6,008 nt of DNA, taken from the NCBI GenBank assembly GCA_016933095.1, contig JAFGBP010000006.1, forward strand, positions 1 through 6,008, read 5' to 3'. This document shows positions 3,551 to 6,008 of this stretch, piece after piece (positions within the stretch are counted from its first letter, which is position 1; every line of letters starts with the position of its first letter). Source of the stretch: Candidatus Woesearchaeota archaeon (GTDB lineage: Archaea; Nanobdellota; Nanobdellia; Woesearchaeales; SM23-78). The position numbers and the translations under genes are program-made. Below the pieces are notes generated by a model. It saw only the letters and a program-made list of their open reading frames with translations, made no database searches and was not told the origin of the DNA.

Positions 3551-6008
3551 ATGGCAACGATTCAGCAGTATTTTGAAGAGCTTGAAAAAGAAACCTTGGA
3601 AGCTTACAAGATAGCTTCAAAGGCAAGGGCTCGAGGATATGACCCCGACACCAAGCCTGAGATAGTTATTGCCAAGAACCTTGCAGAGAGAGTCATCGGC
3701 CTCATCAGCGTAGTCGCGCCACAGCTTCGAGGCACAGGATCCATCAAGAGAATTGTTGAGTTAGAGAAGGAATACGGAGTTCTGGATTGGAGGGTGGCAT
3801 TCCAGATCGCTTTGGAAGTGGCTCAGGAAAAGTTCTGCAAGTTTACTGATAAGCGAGAAGCAATGGAGGTGGGGATTAGGGTGGGGTTTGCATATGTGAC
3901 CTTAGGAGCGGTATCGGCACCTTTGGAAGGGTTCACGACTCTCGAGCTCAAGCCTAGGCGTGACGGGAGAGGAGATTTCTTCTGCCTCAACTTTGCAGGA
4001 CCAGTCAGGGCTGCCGGAGGGACTGCCGCGGCAGTATGCATCTTGATTGCAGATTATGTGAGGCACAAGATGGGATATGCCCCTTATGACCCTGATGAGA
4101 GGGAAATCAAGAGGTGTCATGCTGAACTGACGGATTATCATGAATGGGTGACCAACCTGCAATATTTTCCATCAAAGGAAGAGATGGAATTCATGGTGGC
4201 TCACATGCCAGTGGAGGTGTCAGGAGACGCGTCTGAGAAGTATGAGATATCGAACGTGACGTTGAAGGACCTTCCACGAATACCTACTAACAGGATGAGG
4301 AGCGGCTATTGCTTGATCTACAGTGGTTGCCTCCCGCTCAAAGGGCCGAAGCTTTGGGCAAAGCTTGGTAAGTGGGGCGATGAATTCGACATGACCCATT
4401 GGAATTGGCTCGAAGAGTTTGTCAAGATACAGAAAACTATGAAGGCAAAGGGTGCGGGAACGAGCAATGTCAAGAAAAAGGATGATGGTGCGCTAAGAAG
4501 CGGAGTTTCTAGCGCAAAGGAGGTCTCGCTCTCTCTTGAGAAGGAAGACTTGAAGATAAAGCCTGATTTCACATTCATAGCAGACTTAGTCGCGGGCAGG
4601 CCTGTATTCGGCTATCCTCTGAGAAGCGGCGGATTCAGGCTGAGATACGGTAGGAGCAGGACTTCTGGGTACTCTGCCCAAAGCATCCACCCCGCGACTA
4701 TGCACATACTCAACGAGTTCATAGCCATAGGAACCCAGTTGAAGGTCGAGAGACCTGGAAAGGCAGGTGCTTTCACATCATGCGATACGATAGACGGGCC
4801 TGTTGTCAAGCTGAAGGATGGCAGCGTCAGGATGGTTGATAGTGAGAAAGAGGCGAAGCTCATCAAGAACGACGTGGAGGAGATTATCTACCTGGGAGAC
4901 ACGCTGATAAACTACGGCGACTTTTTTGACCGAGCTCACACCCTCGTACCGGCCGGTTACGTTCAGGAGGAATGGATACAAGAAGTAGAGCGTGCGTGCC
5001 TAAAGCTATTTGGTACTTGGGACCCTGATAAGTTGGCAGACTTGGTGGACATTGATGCTGAGAAGCTTGACGTCCTGTGCAAGAAGCCTTTCTTTACAAA
5101 GATATCGGCAGAAGCAGCAGTTCATCTAAGCACGTTGCTTGGAGTGCCTCTTCATCCAAGCCATATCTTCTTCTGGAAAGCCATAAGTCCTGGGCAGACT
5201 CTTTCATTGGCATACTGGATCTTCAAGAAAGGAAAATTTACGACAGAAGATGAAGTCATAAGCCTTGTAGTCAAGGATGTGGATGCGAAGAGGGAACTCG
5301 AACTTCTCGGGGCAGAACACAAGCTCGTCGATGGGAATGTCGTCTTATCAAAAGATGTCGGAAAAGCCCTCTTGGCGAACTTCGGCGCAAAGACCGTAGA
5401 GGAGCTGGAGTTGTCGATCGAGTATCTGAAAGATGCTCTGGAGAAGAAGCCAGCCGGTTCATTGGCGCTCATAAATCTAGTTTCAAAAGTGATTATCAAG
5501 GATAAGTGTGGCACGTTCATAGGGGCCAGGATGGGCAGGCCTGAGAAGGCGAAGATAAGAAAGCTTACAAGCAGTCCGCACACCCTCTTCCCTGTCGGAG
5601 AAGAAGGCGGAAAATTCAGGTCTATACAAGCCGCGCTCGAGAAGGGTTACATAAACGGGCAGTTTGCTCCTCATTACTGCAAGTCTTGCAAGCGCGAGAC
5701 TGTCTTTAGCGTGTGCGAGGTCTGTGATAACCCTGCTGAGAAGATGGCTTACTGCAAGAGGCAAGGACGCTTAGTGGTGATTGGGAAGGATTGCGAGGAT
5801 TGCAAGGACAGGATTTCTTCCAACGGGGAAGACTGTCGGCCTCAACTCTACAAGCAGATGAAGTTTGACATAAAGACAAGCTTCCCGCTCCTCCTGAACA
5901 AGATCAAGACGAACATTTATCCTGACCTGATAAAGGGTGTTAAGGGGACAAGCAACAAGGAGCATATGCCAGAGCATCTCATCAAAGGAATATTGCGAGC
6001 AAAGCACA
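3551..6008 (+). CDS. polC: PolD large subunit DP2, catalytic polymerase subunit (5-prime part)
   Basis: DP2 is the polymerising subunit of archaeal PolD, built around two double-psi beta-barrels like those of RNA polymerase. I translated the frame by hand; it stays open for 819 codons and runs off the right edge. The whole protein is probably about 1,150-1,250 residues, so roughly two thirds is here. The start MATIQQYFEELEKE aligns with known DP2 N-termini (EEYF-type). Family motifs in order are FAGPVRAAGGTA (148-159), DYHEWVTNLQYFPS (about 196-209), LRYGRSRTSGYSAQSIHPAT (364-383), TIDGPVVKLKDGSV (about 419-432), LGDTLINYGDF (448-458), ARMGRPEKAK (659-668), SPHTLFPVG, and KGILRAKH at the edge. 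A Cys4 zinc finger is C710, C713, C722, C725; a second cysteine group is C735, C748, C751, C762. A variable Lys/Ser-rich linker lies at about 297-330. The catalytic aspartates (NCDGDED-type motif) lie beyond the window, as does any intein at that site. No intein or frameshift is seen in the part present. Confidence 0.97.
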   Translation, partial: MATIQQYFEELEKETLEAYKIASKARARGYDPDTKPEIVIAKNLAERVIGLISVVAPQLRGTGSIKRIVELEKEYGVLDWRVAFQIALEVAQEKFCKFTDKREAMEVGIRVGFAYVTLGAVSAPLEGFTTLELKPRRDGRGDFFCLNFAGPVRAAGGTAAAVCILIADYVRHKMGYAPYDPDEREIKRCHAELTDYHEWVTNLQYFPSKEEMEFMVAHMPVEVSGDASEKYEISNVTLKDLPRIPTNRMRSGYCLIYSGCLPLKGPKLWAKLGKWGDEFDMTHWNWLEEFVKIQKTMKAKGAGTSNVKKKDDGALRSGVSSAKEVSLSLEKEDLKIKPDFTFIADLVAGRPVFGYPLRSGGFRLRYGRSRTSGYSAQSIHPATMHILNEFIAIGTQLKVERPGKAGAFTSCDTIDGPVVKLKDGSVRMVDSEKEAKLIKNDVEEIIYLGDTLINYGDFFDRAHTLVPAGYVQEEWIQEVERACLKLFGTWDPDKLADLVDIDAEKLDVLCKKPFFTKISAEAAVHLSTLLGVPLHPSHIFFWKAISPGQTLSLAYWIFKKGKFTTEDEVISLVVKDVDAKRELELLGAEHKLVDGNVVLSKDVGKALLANFGAKTVEELELSIEYLKDALEKKPAGSLALINLVSKVIIKDKCGTFIGARMGRPEKAKIRKLTSSPHTLFPVGEEGGKFRSIQAALEKGYINGQFAPHYCKSCKRETVFSVCEVCDNPAEKMAYCKRQGRLVVIGKDCEDCKDRISSNGEDCRPQLYKQMKFDIKTSFPLLLNKIKTNIYPDLIKGVKGTSNKEHMPEHLIKGILRAKH

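Noticed and set aside
5152..5583. 143-codon open frame on the minus strand
   Set aside because: It lies wholly inside DP2, whose + frame carries strong family motifs through the same bases. The minus product is Ser/Phe/Leu-rich with no recognisable domain, as expected for the antisense of a Lys/Glu-rich gene.
3551..6008. Intein or frameshift in DP2
   Set aside because: Hand translation gives one uninterrupted frame with conserved motifs in the expected order. The usual intein site at the catalytic motif lies beyond the window.

Overview
This is an archaeal DNA-replication locus: a probable chromosomal replication origin (about positions 1-540), followed on the + strand by three replication genes. 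They are the initiator Orc1/Cdc6 (616-1821), the small subunit DP1 of the archaeal D-family polymerase PolD (1938-3458), and its large subunit DP2 (from 3551, running off the right edge). PolD is restricted to Archaea, and the initiator beside its own origin followed by DP1 and DP2 is the order known from Pyrococcus. The compact proteins (401-residue Orc1, 506-residue DP1), the AT-rich noncoding DNA and the style of the DP2 sequence suggest a DPANN-type archaeon, perhaps of the Woesearchaeota/Pacearchaeota kind. That lineage guess is an impression from sequence style and could be wrong.

Noncoding region, left to right. Positions 1-130 are an extremely A-rich, purine-biased tract (99 A and only 15 pyrimidines in 130 bases). 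A GC-rich island with nested inverted repeats follows at 195-230. Next is an exact 20-bp-period tandem array: five near-identical units at 251-350 and two decayed units at 351-390, alternating between two unit types. The array runs directly into an ORB-like element (390-414). An AT-rich stretch with three ATAT(G/T)TTTT(G/T)GAA-like repeats follows (429-485). A mini-ORB-like dyad (490-507) abuts a clean archaeal TATA box (508-515). The predicted orc1 transcript begins near 538 and would carry two hairpins before a GGTGA ribosome-binding site.

The three genes lie on the same strand, separated by 116 and 92 bases. The orc1-DP1 gap may hold its own weak promoter. The DP1-DP2 gap contains a 28-codon frame whose ATG overlaps the DP1 stop (ATGA). 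Its TAG lies on the DP2 ribosome-binding site and in the DP2 frame, suggesting coupled translation of the two polymerase subunits.

Working together: Orc1/Cdc6 would bind ORB-like sites, and perhaps the iterons, to open the origin and load MCM. PolD (DP1 proofreading exonuclease plus DP2 polymerase) would then replicate from it. I found no defence system, mobile element, CRISPR array, tRNA or rRNA. The least explained parts are the iteron array, the reuse of its TCAGGAACT core at the orc1 start site, and the structured orc1 leader.
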